Below are positions 1 through 8,662 of a stretch of DNA of 64,000 nt, one piece after another. Numbering within the stretch: the stretch's first letter is position 1; every line of letters begins with the position of its first letter. Both the position numbers and the translations under genes were made by a program. This DNA is from Sphingopyxis sp. GW247-27LB. Lineage in GTDB: Bacteria > Pseudomonadota > Alphaproteobacteria > Sphingomonadales > Sphingomonadaceae. The notes under the pieces were generated by a model. The model was not told where the DNA came from, did not search any database, and worked only from the letters and a program-made list of their open reading frames with translations. The stretch is from assembly GCF_002277025.1 (NCBI RefSeq), contig NZ_NIWD01000015.1:62001-126000 (forward strand). Reading direction: 5' to 3'.

Positions 1-573
1 TTCGACCATCGGCTGGGCCAGCACCGCCTGCACGACGAAGGCGCCGAGGATCAGCGCGATGCCCGATCCGAGCGGCACGCCGATCGAATAGACCGCCATC
101 GCGCGCGCCAGCCGGTCGCGCGGGAAATAATCGCTCAGCATCGAATAGGCGGCGGGCGACAGCGTCGCCTCGCCTACTCCGACCCCGACGCGCGCAAGGA
201 AAAGCGTGGCATAGCTACCCGCGAAGCCGCATCCGGCGGTCATCACGCTCCACACCGCCACCCCGACGGCGATCAGGTTGCGACGGCTGTAGCGATCGGC
301 GATCCACGCGAGCGGCAGCCCGAGCAGCGTATAGAAGAGCGCGAAGGCGAGGCCGATGAGCAGGCTGACCTGGGTGTCGGAGATGTCGAGCGCGGCGCGA
401 ATCGGGGCGACGAGCAGCGTCAGGATCATGCGATCGACGAAGGACAGCGTATAGGCGAGAAGCAGGACGCCGACGACATACCAGCTATAGGCGGGACGCG
501 GCCAGGGCGGGTTTCCCCCGATTTCTCTGCCCTCGGAGCCCATGGCCTCCTTCTCGTCAACCGCGGTCGCCAT
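1..573 (-). CDS. MFS transporter, N-terminal part (gene continues off the left edge)
   Basis: The reverse strand reads as an open frame of 191 codons with no stop before the window edge. It encodes hydrophobic helices typical of the first half of a major facilitator, with the loop 2-3 signature as WIADRYSRR and a Spinster-like GVGVGEATLSP segment. It should be an inner-membrane proton-coupled permease; the substrate cannot be read from sequence. I place the start at ATG 573 because GGGAGAG lies about five bases upstream; an in-frame ATG at 543 is possible. The gene diverges from a TonB receptor gene, so outer-membrane and inner-membrane uptake of one substrate is a reasonable inference. The C-terminal half is missing. 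Confidence 0.85.
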   Translation of the reverse strand, partial: MATAVDEKEAMGSEGREIGGNPPWPRPAYSWYVVGVLLLAYTLSFVDRMILTLLVAPIRAALDISDTQVSLLIGLAFALFYTLLGLPLAWIADRYSRRNLIAVGVAVWSVMTAGCGFAGSYATLFLARVGVGVGEATLSPAAYSMLSDYFPRDRLARAMAVYSIGVPLGSGIALILGAFVVQAVLAQPMVE

Positions 574-608
574 CGTCTCTCCCATTCTCTTTTTCGGCGG
601 ACAGCCCC

Positions 609-637
609 TTGCGCGGGCCAGCCTCTCGCCATATACA
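609..637 (+). promoter_or_regulatory. Predicted sigma70-type promoter of the first TonB receptor gene
   Basis: A TTGCGC box (609-614) and a TATACA box (632-637) are separated by 17 bases in the intergenic stretch upstream of the receptor gene. The inverted repeat at 649-664 lies where the transcript would begin. The boxes match the consensus only partly. Confidence 0.45.
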
Positions 638-648
638 ATGCTTAATAT

Positions 649-664
649 ACTTAGAAAGCTAAGT
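649..664. promoter_or_regulatory. Operator-like inverted repeat ACTTAG-N4-CTAAGT
   Basis: Two perfect six-base arms are separated by AAAG. The site lies in the divergent promoter region of the MFS and TonB receptor genes, just downstream of the predicted -10 box. The same design (CTTAG-N4-CTAAG) recurs at 8586-8601 before the sulfatase operon. A MarR-family dimer is the obvious candidate ligand, because one is encoded in that operon, but binding is inferred. Confidence 0.6.
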
Positions 665-734
665 AAATATCTACCGGCGATCTTATGCGATCGCGGGCGC
701 CAAGCAACAAGAACAACAGTCTGGGAGAGTGAAA

Positions 735-2927
735 ATGGTCAGGAAAACACGCACGCCGTCCGTCCTCTTGCTGGCGGGTTCCGCCCTCGCCGCCATGCCC
801 GGCGTGGCGCTCGCCCAGAACGCGCCCGAAGACGCCGCCGACAGCGGCGACATCATCGTCACCGCGCAGCGCCAGGAGCAACGGCTTCAGGACGTCCCGG
901 TCTCGGTCACCGCCTTCGGTGCCGAGCAGCTTCGCGACAACAGCATCGAGACGGTGCAGGACATCGCGATCCGCACCCCCGGCCTTGCGGTCAGCGCGGT
1001 CGACCCGATCAACACCAACTTCTCGATGCGCGGCATCGGCAGCGCGCCGGGGATCAGCCAGAACGCCGGCGGCGACCCCTCGGTCGTCGTCTTCGTCGAT
1101 GGTGTCTATGCGGGGCGCGGCGGCACCCCCGACCTCGACGCGCTCGACCTCGAACGCGTCGAGGTGCTGCGCGGCCCCCAAGGCACGCTGTTCGGCAAGA
1201 ATGCGATCGGCGGCCTCGTCCAGTTCATCAGCCGCAAGCCGACCGACGAGGAAAGCTTCACGTTCGAGGGCACCTACGGCAATTACGATCGCGTCGGAGT
1301 GATCGCGCGCGGCAATATGCCGCTGACCGACAAGCTGTATCTGTCGGCCGGCCTCTCGCACAAGCAGCGCGACGGCTTCGAGTATAACGAAACGACGGGC
1401 AACCGCGTCAACGACCTCAACCTGACGACGGGCCGCGTGGCGCTCCGCTTCGTGCCGACCGATACGCTCGACATCATCCTGCGCGCCGACGTCTCGCACC
1501 AGGACCAGAAGGGCAATCCGCGTCACAATAATTGCGACACGAGTTTTCAGGGCGGCATCCACTGCGTCGGCATCAATCCCGATCCGCGCGTGGTGAACGC
1601 CTATATCGATGGCGAGGTGAAGCGGACGATCCAGACCTATTCGGGCGAGGTCAATCTCGAGCTGCCGTTCGGCACGCTGACCTCGCTCACCGCGCTGCGC
1701 AAGGTGAAGTTCAACTTCGTCACCCCCTTCTTCAGCAACCCGATCAACCCGCCCGCGCAGATCGAATCGACGAGCTTCGGCGAAGAGAACAACAGCCAGT
1801 TCAGCCAGGAACTGCGCCTGTCCTTCGACGCCTGGGGCGGCCGGCTGAAGGGCCAGACCGGCCTTTATTTCCTCAAGGAGAATAACGACCGCATCGAAGG
1901 GCAGATTCAGGATTTCCCGACCCCCGCGGGTTCGGGCACCGGCATCTATCCGCAGTCGGTCAACGCCCGCAGCTTCGCGGTCTTCGGCCAGGTCGATGTC
2001 GAGATCGTGCCGTCGCTGACCGCGACCCTCGGCGCGCGCATGACCTGGGAGCGCAAGAGCGGCCGCTTCGCCGGCTTCAAGGCCGACGACGGTCCGGGCC
2101 TGCCGCCGCCGCTGGGATCGCTCGACGGCTATGACGTGACCGGCAAGAAGAGCTGGAAGGCGTTCACCCCGCGCTTCGCGCTCAACTGGAAGGCGACCGA
2201 CGACGTGCTGCTCTATGCCTCGGTCGCGCGCGGCTACAAGAGCGGCGGCTTCCAGGGGCTGTCGGGCACCGCGGAGGGCGCCTCGACCCCCTATGATCCC
2301 GAATTCGCCTGGGGCTATGAGGTGGGCGCGAAGACCGACTGGTTCGACCGCCGCCTGCGGCTCAACATCGCGGCGTTCCGCACCGACTATTCGGACCTCC
2401 AGATCTCGCAGCTCATCCCGCTGTGCTGCGTCGTCGTCAGCAACGCGGCGAAGGCGCGGATCAAGGGCGTCGAGGTCGAGGCGGTCGTCCGGCCATTCGA
2501 GGGCTTCCAGATCGACGGCAGCTACGCCTGGCTCGACGCCAAGTTCACCGAATATTCGATCCCGGGCCAGAATTACACGGGCAACCGGCTCCCGCGCTCG
2601 CCGAAGAACAAGTTCAACATCGGCGGCCAGTATGAAACCCCGCTCGGCGACCTCTCGGCGAAGCTCAGGGTCGATTACAGCTGGGTCGACGACGCCTATT
2701 TCGAGGCGTCGAACATTCCGCAGCAGCTTTGGCCCGCGCACGAAAACCTCGACGCGCGCCTGTCGCTCTCGGGTCCCGATGATCGCTGGGAACTGTCGCT
2801 GTGGGGCAAGAATCTGACTGACGAGCTGACGCCGACCTATGTCACCTATTTCGGCGCCTTCCGCCAGATCCTGACCCCTTATGCGCCACCGCGCACCTAT
2901 GGCGCGACCATCGCGTTCAAGATCTGA
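735..2927 (+). CDS. TonB-dependent outer-membrane receptor
   Basis: A 730-residue receptor with a signal peptide (about residues 1-28, ending in ALAQ), a TonB-box-like segment (DIIVTAQR), a plug domain with the VEVLRGPQGTLFGKNAIGG motif, and a beta-barrel ending in an aromatic-hydrophobic strand (IAFKI). It should import a bulky substrate across the outer membrane using TonB-ExbBD energy. I prefer ATG 735 over GTG 729, because the GGGAGAG ribosome site at 723-729 would overlap the GTG. It belongs to the large sphingomonad group often linked to aromatic or plant-derived compounds; the ligand is unknown. The next gene follows after 59 bases and is probably co-transcribed. Confidence 0.93.
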   Translation: MVRKTRTPSVLLLAGSALAAMPGVALAQNAPEDAADSGDIIVTAQRQEQRLQDVPVSVTAFGAEQLRDNSIETVQDIAIRTPGLAVSAVDPINTNFSMRGIGSAPGISQNAGGDPSVVVFVDGVYAGRGGTPDLDALDLERVEVLRGPQGTLFGKNAIGGLVQFISRKPTDEESFTFEGTYGNYDRVGVIARGNMPLTDKLYLSAGLSHKQRDGFEYNETTGNRVNDLNLTTGRVALRFVPTDTLDIILRADVSHQDQKGNPRHNNCDTSFQGGIHCVGINPDPRVVNAYIDGEVKRTIQTYSGEVNLELPFGTLTSLTALRKVKFNFVTPFFSNPINPPAQIESTSFGEENNSQFSQELRLSFDAWGGRLKGQTGLYFLKENNDRIEGQIQDFPTPAGSGTGIYPQSVNARSFAVFGQVDVEIVPSLTATLGARMTWERKSGRFAGFKADDGPGLPPPLGSLDGYDVTGKKSWKAFTPRFALNWKATDDVLLYASVARGYKSGGFQGLSGTAEGASTPYDPEFAWGYEVGAKTDWFDRRLRLNIAAFRTDYSDLQISQLIPLCCVVVSNAAKARIKGVEVEAVVRPFEGFQIDGSYAWLDAKFTEYSIPGQNYTGNRLPRSPKNKFNIGGQYETPLGDLSAKLRVDYSWVDDAYFEASNIPQQLWPAHENLDARLSLSGPDDRWELSLWGKNLTDELTPTYVTYFGAFRQILTPYAPPRTYGATIAFKI

Positions 2928-2986
2928 CTTGCCGGCGGCGGGATCGACGCCCGCCGCCGCACTATCGGCACGACGGAGAGTCCAAC

Positions 2987-3457
2987 ATGATCGAGCCCGG
3001 TTTTCGCTATCTCTGTTCCTATCGCGCGGCTTTCACCGAGCCGCAGCAACAGATCGGCAAGGCGCATTTCGGCCGCCGGATGATCGCCGCGCTGACCGGA
3101 GGCGAGGTCGAGGGCGAACGCCTCCGCGGCCGCGTGATGCCGAGCGGCGGCGACTGGGCGACGATCGACGACAATGACACGCTTCGCCTCGACGCGCGGA
3201 TCACCTTCGAAACGCACGACGGCGCGCTGATCTATGTCTCCTACCGCGGCGTGCTACGGCCGCTGACCGTCGCGCACAAGCATGCCCGCAACGGCGGCCC
3301 GAAGACCGACGCCGAAAAACGCGAAATCTATTTCCGCACCACGCCGATGTTCGAGACGGGCGACGAGCGCTATCTGTGGCTCAACGATATCGTCGCGGTC
3401 GGGCTGGGCGCGAGCGTCGGCGGCGCGGTGCGCTACGACGTGTTCGAGATCACCTGA
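2987..3457 (+). CDS. DUF3237 family protein
   Basis: A 156-residue protein that I recognise as DUF3237, a small single-domain family common beside aromatic-compound genes in sphingomonads and without an assigned reaction. Family-like segments are GDWATIDDNDTLRLDAR near residues 55-70, YVSYRGV, and a C-terminal YLWLNDIVAVGLG. No signal peptide or membrane segment is visible, so it is probably cytoplasmic. A ribosome site (GGAGAG) lies upstream of ATG. It follows the TonB receptor gene on the same strand, and its last eight bases overlap the end of the convergent MarR gene. Confidence 0.85.
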   Translation: MIEPGFRYLCSYRAAFTEPQQQIGKAHFGRRMIAALTGGEVEGERLRGRVMPSGGDWATIDDNDTLRLDARITFETHDGALIYVSYRGVLRPLTVAHKHARNGGPKTDAEKREIYFRTTPMFETGDERYLWLNDIVAVGLGASVGGAVRYDVFEIT

Positions 3458-3959
3458 GCCCCCGCCACCGGCATCGGCCCGCTTCCCCGATATCGGGGTC
3501 TTCGCGCGCCAGATTCGCGATCATGCGTTGCATCAGGTCGCGCAGCGTCGCAGCCTCCTCGTCGGAAAAGCCGCGTGTCGCGAGCGACTGCACCTCTTCG
3601 GTCACCGGAAACAGGAGCCCCCGCAGCCGCCGGGCATGCGGCGTCAGGAACACCAATGTCTCGCGCCGATCGCGCGGGTTGACGCAGCGGCGCACCAACG
3701 AGGCCTCCTCAAGCCCGCGCAGCGCGACCGCGGTGGTCGCATCGCGCATCGCGAGCCGCCGGCTCAGTTCATGCTGGCTGATCCCGTCGCCGCGCCAGAG
3801 CTGGCGCAGGAAGGTCCACTGACCCGCCGAAATGCCGTGGTCGAGAGTGCGCGTTTCGCGGACCTGCGAAAAGGACCGGAATATCAGGCGGGCAAGATAG
3901 CCGAGGCTGTCCTCGAACGCCCAGTAATCGCCTTTCCGACCCGGTTGCGCCTTCGACAA
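3450..3959 (-). CDS. MarR-family transcriptional regulator (last gene of the sulfatase operon)
   Basis: A 169-residue winged-helix regulator. The core (about residues 45-115) shows ISAGQWTFLRQLW, a recognition region HELSRRLAMRDATTAVALRGLE, and the wing arginines of NPRDRRETLVFLT, all typical of MarR repressors that dimerise and release DNA on binding a phenolic or similar ligand. The only early start is TTG 3959, with a very strong GGGGGAAGGA ribosome site just before it. It lies nine bases after the FMN reductase gene, so it should be co-transcribed with the genes it probably regulates. The paired operator-like sites at 649-664 and 8586-8601 are the best candidate targets. Confidence 0.9.
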   Translation of the reverse strand: MSKAQPGRKGDYWAFEDSLGYLARLIFRSFSQVRETRTLDHGISAGQWTFLRQLWRGDGISQHELSRRLAMRDATTAVALRGLEEASLVRRCVNPRDRRETLVFLTPHARRLRGLLFPVTEEVQSLATRGFSDEEAATLRDLMQRMIANLAREDPDIGEAGRCRWRGLR

Positions 3960-3968
3960 TCCTTCCCC

Positions 3969-4541
3969 CTAACGCCGTGCCACGTCCGCCACCGACCGCA
4001 CCAGGTCGGCAAGCAACCCGCCCAGAAACGGATCCGAGAGCCGCCCTTCCTCGTCGAAGGCGCGATGAGCGTGCGGCACGCTGAGCTGTTCGGGCACGAC
4101 GAGCGCCTGCACCGTCGTCAAGATATGCCGAAGCTGCGACAGGCCGCGCATGCCGCCAAAGGGGCTCGACGACGCCGACACGAGGCCGAACGCCTTGCGG
4201 CGGAAGGCGATATAGGCCTGCGGCGCCTCTCCGGCGCTCGGGCAGGAAATCCAGTCGAGCGCGTTCTTCAGCATCGCCGTCACCGATCCGTTGTGCTCGG
4301 GGCTGGCGATGATCACCGCGCCGTGCCGCTCGAACATCGTCTTGAGCGCCAGCGCCTCGGGCACCTCGTCGACCGACAGCGTTTCGGCACCGAACAGCGG
4401 CAGCCGATAGTCGGAGAGCGACAGCCGCGTCGCGCCGAGCCCCAGGCTGCGCGCCGCTTGCGACGCGCAGCCGATCAGCTTTTCATTGAGCGAGCCGCTG
4501 CGGATTCCTCCGGCCAGCAGCAACAGGTCCGGCTGCGCCAT
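3969..4541 (-). CDS. NADPH-dependent FMN reductase family protein
   Basis: A 190-residue flavodoxin-fold protein. An N-terminal phosphate-binding loop (GGIRSGSLNEKL, residues 12-23) and the family motif SPEHNGS (near residue 80) mark the NADPH-dependent FMN reductase family. Such enzymes reduce free FMN or quinones with NAD(P)H in the cytoplasm. The operon also holds a sulfatase and a TonB receptor, and a group D flavin monooxygenase is encoded nearby (8663-9937). I infer that this enzyme could supply reduced flavin to that oxygenase, though a general quinone reductase role is possible. A clear GGGGAG site precedes ATG 4541. Confidence 0.88.
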   Translation of the reverse strand: MAQPDLLLLAGGIRSGSLNEKLIGCASQAARSLGLGATRLSLSDYRLPLFGAETLSVDEVPEALALKTMFERHGAVIIASPEHNGSVTAMLKNALDWISCPSAGEAPQAYIAFRRKAFGLVSASSSPFGGMRGLSQLRHILTTVQALVVPEQLSVPHAHRAFDEEGRLSDPFLGGLLADLVRSVADVARR

Positions 4542-4565
4542 CGTGGCTCCCCTGCTCCTCCGTCA

Positions 4566-6806
4566 TCAGAAATCGAGCGACAGCTGCACCGTCACCGTCC
4601 GCGGTGCCGCCACCATCGCCATGTGGCTGTCGCCGCCGAAGGTCGGCGTGCTGAACCCCTGGGTGGTCGTCACCTTGTCGGTCAGGTTGCGGCCGACGAG
4701 CGCGAGCTCCCACTTCCCGTCCTCGCGCCCCACCGCGAGGCGCGCATCATATTTGGTGAAGGCGGGCTGCGAGTTGAGCGGGTTCATGTCGGGCTGGAAG
4801 AAGGAGCGCGACTGATAATTGGCCGAGACGCGGGCGAGCGCATAGAGGCTGCTCGACACCGGATATTTGGCCTCGATAAAGCCGTTCGCGGTCCATTCGG
4901 GCGCGCGGACGAGCCGCGTTCCGGCAAGGTTGTTGGTCTGCGGCGTGCAGGTCGCGGGCGCATCGTAGAGGCAAGCGCCGCCCGGATAATCCTTGTAGTG
5001 CGCGTCGAGATAGCCAAGGCTGCCGCCGATCCGCCAATTGTCGCCGATCCCGATGTCGGTGTCGATCTCCACCCCCTGCGAAATCGCCGAGGCGGCGTTG
5101 CCGGTGATGAAGGCGGTACCGTTGTATTCGGACACCTGCAGATCGCTGAAATTGGTGCGGAACAGCGCGATGTTGAGCTGACCCTTGCCATCGAGGAAGC
5201 GGAACTTGCCGCCGATTTCCCATGACCTCGCGCGCTCGGAATCGAACTGGAAGGTCGCGAGGCCGTTCTGGATATTATAGAGAAGCAACGCATCGTTCGA
5301 CACGAAACCCCCGCCCTTGGTCCCTGTCGCGTAGCTCAGATAGACATAGGCGTCGGGCGTGAATTCATAACGGGCGCGGAGCGAATAATCCCACAGATTT
5401 TCCTTGCGCGTCTCGGTGAGGTCGTAGGGCAGATAGGTCGGCGGGAACACCCCGTCGCTGAACGAGCGCGCACGGCCCTCGCGCTTTTCGTGCGAATAGC
5501 GCAGGCTGCCGCTGAGCATGATCTGCTCGGTCACCGGCACCTCGAGCGAGACGAAGGGCGACCAGCTATTGCCCGACTGATCGAACTGGCGCGTCGACAG
5601 CCCGTTGAGCGGCAGCGCGACGCCCGCGCTCGCCGCGTCGAACAGCGAGGCCTGCTGGATGTGCAGATTCGTGTCGATATAGGTGAGCCCCGCGATGAAC
5701 GAGCCGCCATCGCCGATCTCGCGCTGCGCGCGCACTTCCTGGAACAGCGAGTTGGATTTTTCGGTGATGTCGGATTCGAGGAAGGTCAGCGGCCCGTCAT
5801 AGTCGGAGTTCACCCCGCCATCGAGTTCCTGCCACGCGGTGACCGAGGTGACGGTCCAGTCGCCGACGTCGAGGTTCATCGTCAGCTGCGCCATCGTCGT
5901 CTTGGTGTTGTCATATTCGGGATTGATCGTCCGCGCGGCGCGGCGGAACGAGGGATATTCGGGCACATCCTCGCCCGAGTTGCGCACCGCATTGCACAGC
6001 GCGCAGCTCGCGCTCCCGATATTGTTGAACACCGTCGTGCCGCCATCGATCCGGTTCGACGAATGCTCGACCTTGACCAGCGCCTCGAAATTGTCGGTGG
6101 GCTCCCACAAGAGCTGGCCGCGGATCGCCTCATATTGCGACCCGTTTTCCTTCCGGCCGGTAATCGTGTTCTCCATATAATCGCCGATCGACCCCGCGCG
6201 ACCGGTCAGCCGGACGCTGAGCGTGTCCGAGATCGGGCCCGACATCGCGCCTTCGAGGTTCCAGCCGCCGTGCTCGACCTCACCGCTCGCGCGGATGAAG
6301 CCTTCGAGCTCGCGCGTCGGACGCCGGGTGACGACGCTGATCGCGCCCGCATTGGTGTTCTTGCCGAACAGCGCTCCCTGCGGCCCGCGCACGACCTCGA
6401 CGCGCTGCACGTCGAGCAGCGGATTCTGGAACGCCCGCGACCGGCTCAGATAGACGCCGTCGATGAACAGGCCGACCGATTGCTCGAACGACAGATTGCC
6501 GGTGCCGGCGCCAAGCCCGCGCATCGTGATCGCGAAATTGCCGTTGGTGCGGTCGATCTGGAGGTTGGGGACATTATCCTGGACATCGTCGAACAGCAGG
6601 ATGCCCTGCTTCTCGATCTGGTCGCCGCTGACCACCGCAACCGAGATCGGCACCTCCTGCAGCGTCTGTTCGCGGCGCGTGGCGGTGACGATGATCGACT
6701 GATCGTCGCGCTCGCTCGCGCCATCGGACGCCGCCTCCTGCGCAAGCGCCGGCGTCCCCATCGCGAGCGCGACCGCGCTCCCGCAAAGCAATATCCCGAT
6801 TTTCAT
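4566..6806 (-). CDS. TonB-dependent outer-membrane receptor (sulfatase operon)
   Basis: A 746-residue receptor with a signal peptide (first 22 residues, ending ALAQ), a TonB-box-like SIIVTATRREQ segment, a plug with VEVVRGPQGALFGKNTNAG, and a barrel ending in LSLDF, whose terminal Phe is the usual BAM signal. It starts 24 bases after the sulfatase stop and is followed after 24 bases by the FMN reductase gene, so these genes form one leftward operon. A GGGAGAGG site supports ATG 6806. The linkage suggests that its cargo is the sulfatase substrate or product. It is only moderately similar to the receptor at 735-2927 (same family, different loops). Confidence 0.93.
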   Translation of the reverse strand: MKIGILLCGSAVALAMGTPALAQEAASDGASERDDQSIIVTATRREQTLQEVPISVAVVSGDQIEKQGILLFDDVQDNVPNLQIDRTNGNFAITMRGLGAGTGNLSFEQSVGLFIDGVYLSRSRAFQNPLLDVQRVEVVRGPQGALFGKNTNAGAISVVTRRPTRELEGFIRASGEVEHGGWNLEGAMSGPISDTLSVRLTGRAGSIGDYMENTITGRKENGSQYEAIRGQLLWEPTDNFEALVKVEHSSNRIDGGTTVFNNIGSASCALCNAVRNSGEDVPEYPSFRRAARTINPEYDNTKTTMAQLTMNLDVGDWTVTSVTAWQELDGGVNSDYDGPLTFLESDITEKSNSLFQEVRAQREIGDGGSFIAGLTYIDTNLHIQQASLFDAASAGVALPLNGLSTRQFDQSGNSWSPFVSLEVPVTEQIMLSGSLRYSHEKREGRARSFSDGVFPPTYLPYDLTETRKENLWDYSLRARYEFTPDAYVYLSYATGTKGGGFVSNDALLLYNIQNGLATFQFDSERARSWEIGGKFRFLDGKGQLNIALFRTNFSDLQVSEYNGTAFITGNAASAISQGVEIDTDIGIGDNWRIGGSLGYLDAHYKDYPGGACLYDAPATCTPQTNNLAGTRLVRAPEWTANGFIEAKYPVSSSLYALARVSANYQSRSFFQPDMNPLNSQPAFTKYDARLAVGREDGKWELALVGRNLTDKVTTTQGFSTPTFGGDSHMAMVAAPRTVTVQLSLDF

Positions 6807-6830
6807 AGTCCCTCTCCCAAGGTGAACGGG

Positions 6831-8555
6831 TCAGGCCAGGTGCAGCGTGCTATATTGTGCGGCCGGTCCCGGATATTCGGCGCCCTTGTCTTCACCGACC
6901 TCGGCTTCGATCAGCGCGTTGGTCTGGGCGTTCAGGCGTTCGATGAGCGATTTGTGGGCGTCCGGGCGCCAGGCGAGATTGTCGATCTCGTCGGGGTCGG
7001 CCACCGTGTCGTAGAGTTCGAGGTCGTTGTAGGCGACCAGGTCGTCCCAGCGCTTCGGAACATGATGCTGCGCGGGCGCGAAATAGCGCGCGAACTTGTA
7101 GCGGCCGTCGTGGACGCCGCGGTGCAGGCGGCGCAGCATCAGGTCGTTTTCGGGCAGCGGCTTGGTCTCAGTGACGCCGGGCGGCACGTCGGGGGCGTTC
7201 CATCCGTAGCGCACCGCATAGTTGAACAGGATACCCGCCTCGTCGCGGCTCGTCCGCGCGGCGGGCGAGGCGACCGCTGCCGACAGGTCGTGGCCCGCCA
7301 GCTTCGGCTGCATCGCGCGCCGCGCCGCGTCGTCGACGCCGGCGAACGCCAGCATGGTGGGCACGAGATCGACCGCGCTGCCCAGCGCATGGGTGGTGCG
7401 GCCCCCGGGGAGATCGGGATGCACGACGATCAGCGGCACGCCGACATCCTCCTTGTAGATGGTGCCGCCCTTCTGCCGCATCCCGTGCGCGCCCGCGCGC
7501 TCGCCATGGTCAGAGGTGAAGACGATGATCGTGTTATCGAGCTGTCCCGAGGCGGCGAGCGCGTCGAGCACCGTCTTCATGTGGCGGTCGGCGTCGCGGA
7601 TGCAGTTGAGATAATAGTTGAGATTGCGCATCCACACCGCTTCGTCGCCGTGCGGCATGCGGCCGTAGAAGGCGCCCTCGCTCGCGTTGATCGCGGCGTG
7701 CGCGCGCGGCTTTCGCGACAGGTCGTCGGCATAGAAGCTGCGCGGCAGCGGAAAGCCCCAGTCGCGGTCGTAAAGGGGGTCGCCGGGCGCCGGCAGCAGC
7801 GGCGAGACGAGATTGGGGCGCAGGCGCGTCGCCTCCCCTTCCCCCGTCGCATCATAGAACATGATGTCGTGCGGATTGACGAAGTTGACCGCCATGAACC
7901 AGGGCGCCTCGTCATCGTCGTCTGCAAAGGCGCGGAGCCGGGTCACCGCCTCGGCCGCGGTGACGCCGTCATTCATGAAGCCTTCCCACGACAGGCCGAC
8001 GCGCTCGCCGTCGAAATTATAGCTCGAAAAGCCGAAGGGTTCGAGAATGTCGCTGGTGTTCGGAAATATCCCGCCCGCGACGCCCCGGAAATTCAGCCCC
8101 GCGTTGAGGTTCGAGACGTGCCATTTGCCCTTGTAGACGGTGCGATAGCCTGCCTCGCGCAGCATCGTCCCGATCGTCGGAATATCGGGCTTGAGCTCGG
8201 GATGCGGCGGCGAATTGGGGTTCGCGTAGACGCCGGTATGCTGCGTGTGCAGCCCGGTGTAGATGCTCGAGCGCGAGGGGCCGCAGGGCGTCGTGTTGAC
8301 ATGGAAGCGGTCGAACGAGATGCCCCGCTCGCGCAGCCAGTCGTGCGCGGGGAGCGGTAGTCCCTCGGGAATGTCGGCGAGCGCGCGCTCCTGATCGTTG
8401 ACCATGAAGAGGATATTGGGCCGCCCGCCACGCCGCTTTCCGGGCGCCCGCGCCGGAGCCTCGACCCCGGCCGCCTTGGTGCCGTTGGCCGCCACCAGCG
8501 CCGCCGCGCCGCCGGCCAGCAAGGTCCGCCGATCGATCTCTGCTTTGTCGCGCAT
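6831..8555 (-). CDS. Tat-exported type I sulfatase
   Basis: A 574-residue arylsulfatase-family protein. Residues 8-14 (DRRTLLA) form a twin-arginine signal followed by a hydrophobic stretch, so export as a folded protein is expected. The catalytic motif CGPSR is at residues 91-95, with Cys91 the residue converted to formylglycine, followed by SSIYTG. Metal-site elements include PNILFMVNDQ near residue 46 and FTSDHGE downstream. It should hydrolyse a sulfate ester in the periplasm. I take ATG 8555, preceded by GGGAGGT; a longer frame would start upstream of the predicted promoter. No formylglycine-generating enzyme is encoded in the window. It heads the operon with a TonB receptor, an FMN reductase and a MarR gene. 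Confidence 0.92.
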   Translation of the reverse strand: MRDKAEIDRRTLLAGGAAALVAANGTKAAGVEAPARAPGKRRGGRPNILFMVNDQERALADIPEGLPLPAHDWLRERGISFDRFHVNTTPCGPSRSSIYTGLHTQHTGVYANPNSPPHPELKPDIPTIGTMLREAGYRTVYKGKWHVSNLNAGLNFRGVAGGIFPNTSDILEPFGFSSYNFDGERVGLSWEGFMNDGVTAAEAVTRLRAFADDDDEAPWFMAVNFVNPHDIMFYDATGEGEATRLRPNLVSPLLPAPGDPLYDRDWGFPLPRSFYADDLSRKPRAHAAINASEGAFYGRMPHGDEAVWMRNLNYYLNCIRDADRHMKTVLDALAASGQLDNTIIVFTSDHGERAGAHGMRQKGGTIYKEDVGVPLIVVHPDLPGGRTTHALGSAVDLVPTMLAFAGVDDAARRAMQPKLAGHDLSAAVASPAARTSRDEAGILFNYAVRYGWNAPDVPPGVTETKPLPENDLMLRRLHRGVHDGRYKFARYFAPAQHHVPKRWDDLVAYNDLELYDTVADPDEIDNLAWRPDAHKSLIERLNAQTNALIEAEVGEDKGAEYPGPAAQYSTLHLA

Positions 8556-8585
8556 CCCGTACCTCCCGACGCCGGTCAGCTTGTT

Positions 8586-8601
8586 TCTTAGTATGCTAAG
8601 A
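8586..8601. promoter_or_regulatory. Operator-like inverted repeat TCTTAG-N4-CTAAGA
   Basis: Perfect six-base arms around TATG, 31 bases upstream of the sulfatase start codon and immediately after the predicted -10 box. It shares the ten specified bases CTTAG-N4-CTAAG with 649-664. The placement fits repression by steric block at the transcription start. Confidence 0.6.
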
Positions 8602-8628
8602 TAATGCCCGCTTCCCAAATTTTGTCAA
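8601..8628 (-). promoter_or_regulatory. Predicted sigma70-type promoter of the sulfatase operon
   Basis: On the reverse strand a perfect TTGACA (-35, 8628-8623) is followed after 16 bases by CATTAT (-10, 8606-8601). The operator repeat begins right at the end of the -10 box. Confidence 0.55.
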
Positions 8629-8659
8629 GTTGCTTGCGCAAATTTTAGAAGCGGGCATT
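8603..8659 (-). repeat. 12-bp perfect inverted repeat between the monooxygenase and sulfatase genes
   Basis: Arms AATGCCCGCTTC (8603-8614) and GAAGCGGGCATT (8648-8659) are exact complements around a 33-base loop. It lies just past the stop codon of the leftward flavin monooxygenase gene and would fold at the 3' end of that transcript. No run of T follows, so a classical intrinsic terminator is not clear. The left arm overlaps the -10 region of the sulfatase promoter. Confidence 0.5.
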
Positions 8660-8662
8660 TTG

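Noticed and set aside
651-2741. 696-codon open frame opposite the first TonB receptor gene
   Set aside because: It is the antisense of a clear receptor gene. Its Arg/Asp/Ala-rich sequence has no domain and is explained by GC-biased codons.
5490-8360. 956-codon rightward open frame across the second TonB receptor and sulfatase genes
   Set aside because: It spans two convincing reverse-strand genes and their ribosome sites, and has only low-complexity sequence.
8603-8659. Intrinsic terminator for the monooxygenase gene
   Set aside because: The stem is perfect but the loop is 33 bases and no T-run follows, so I list it only as an inverted repeat.
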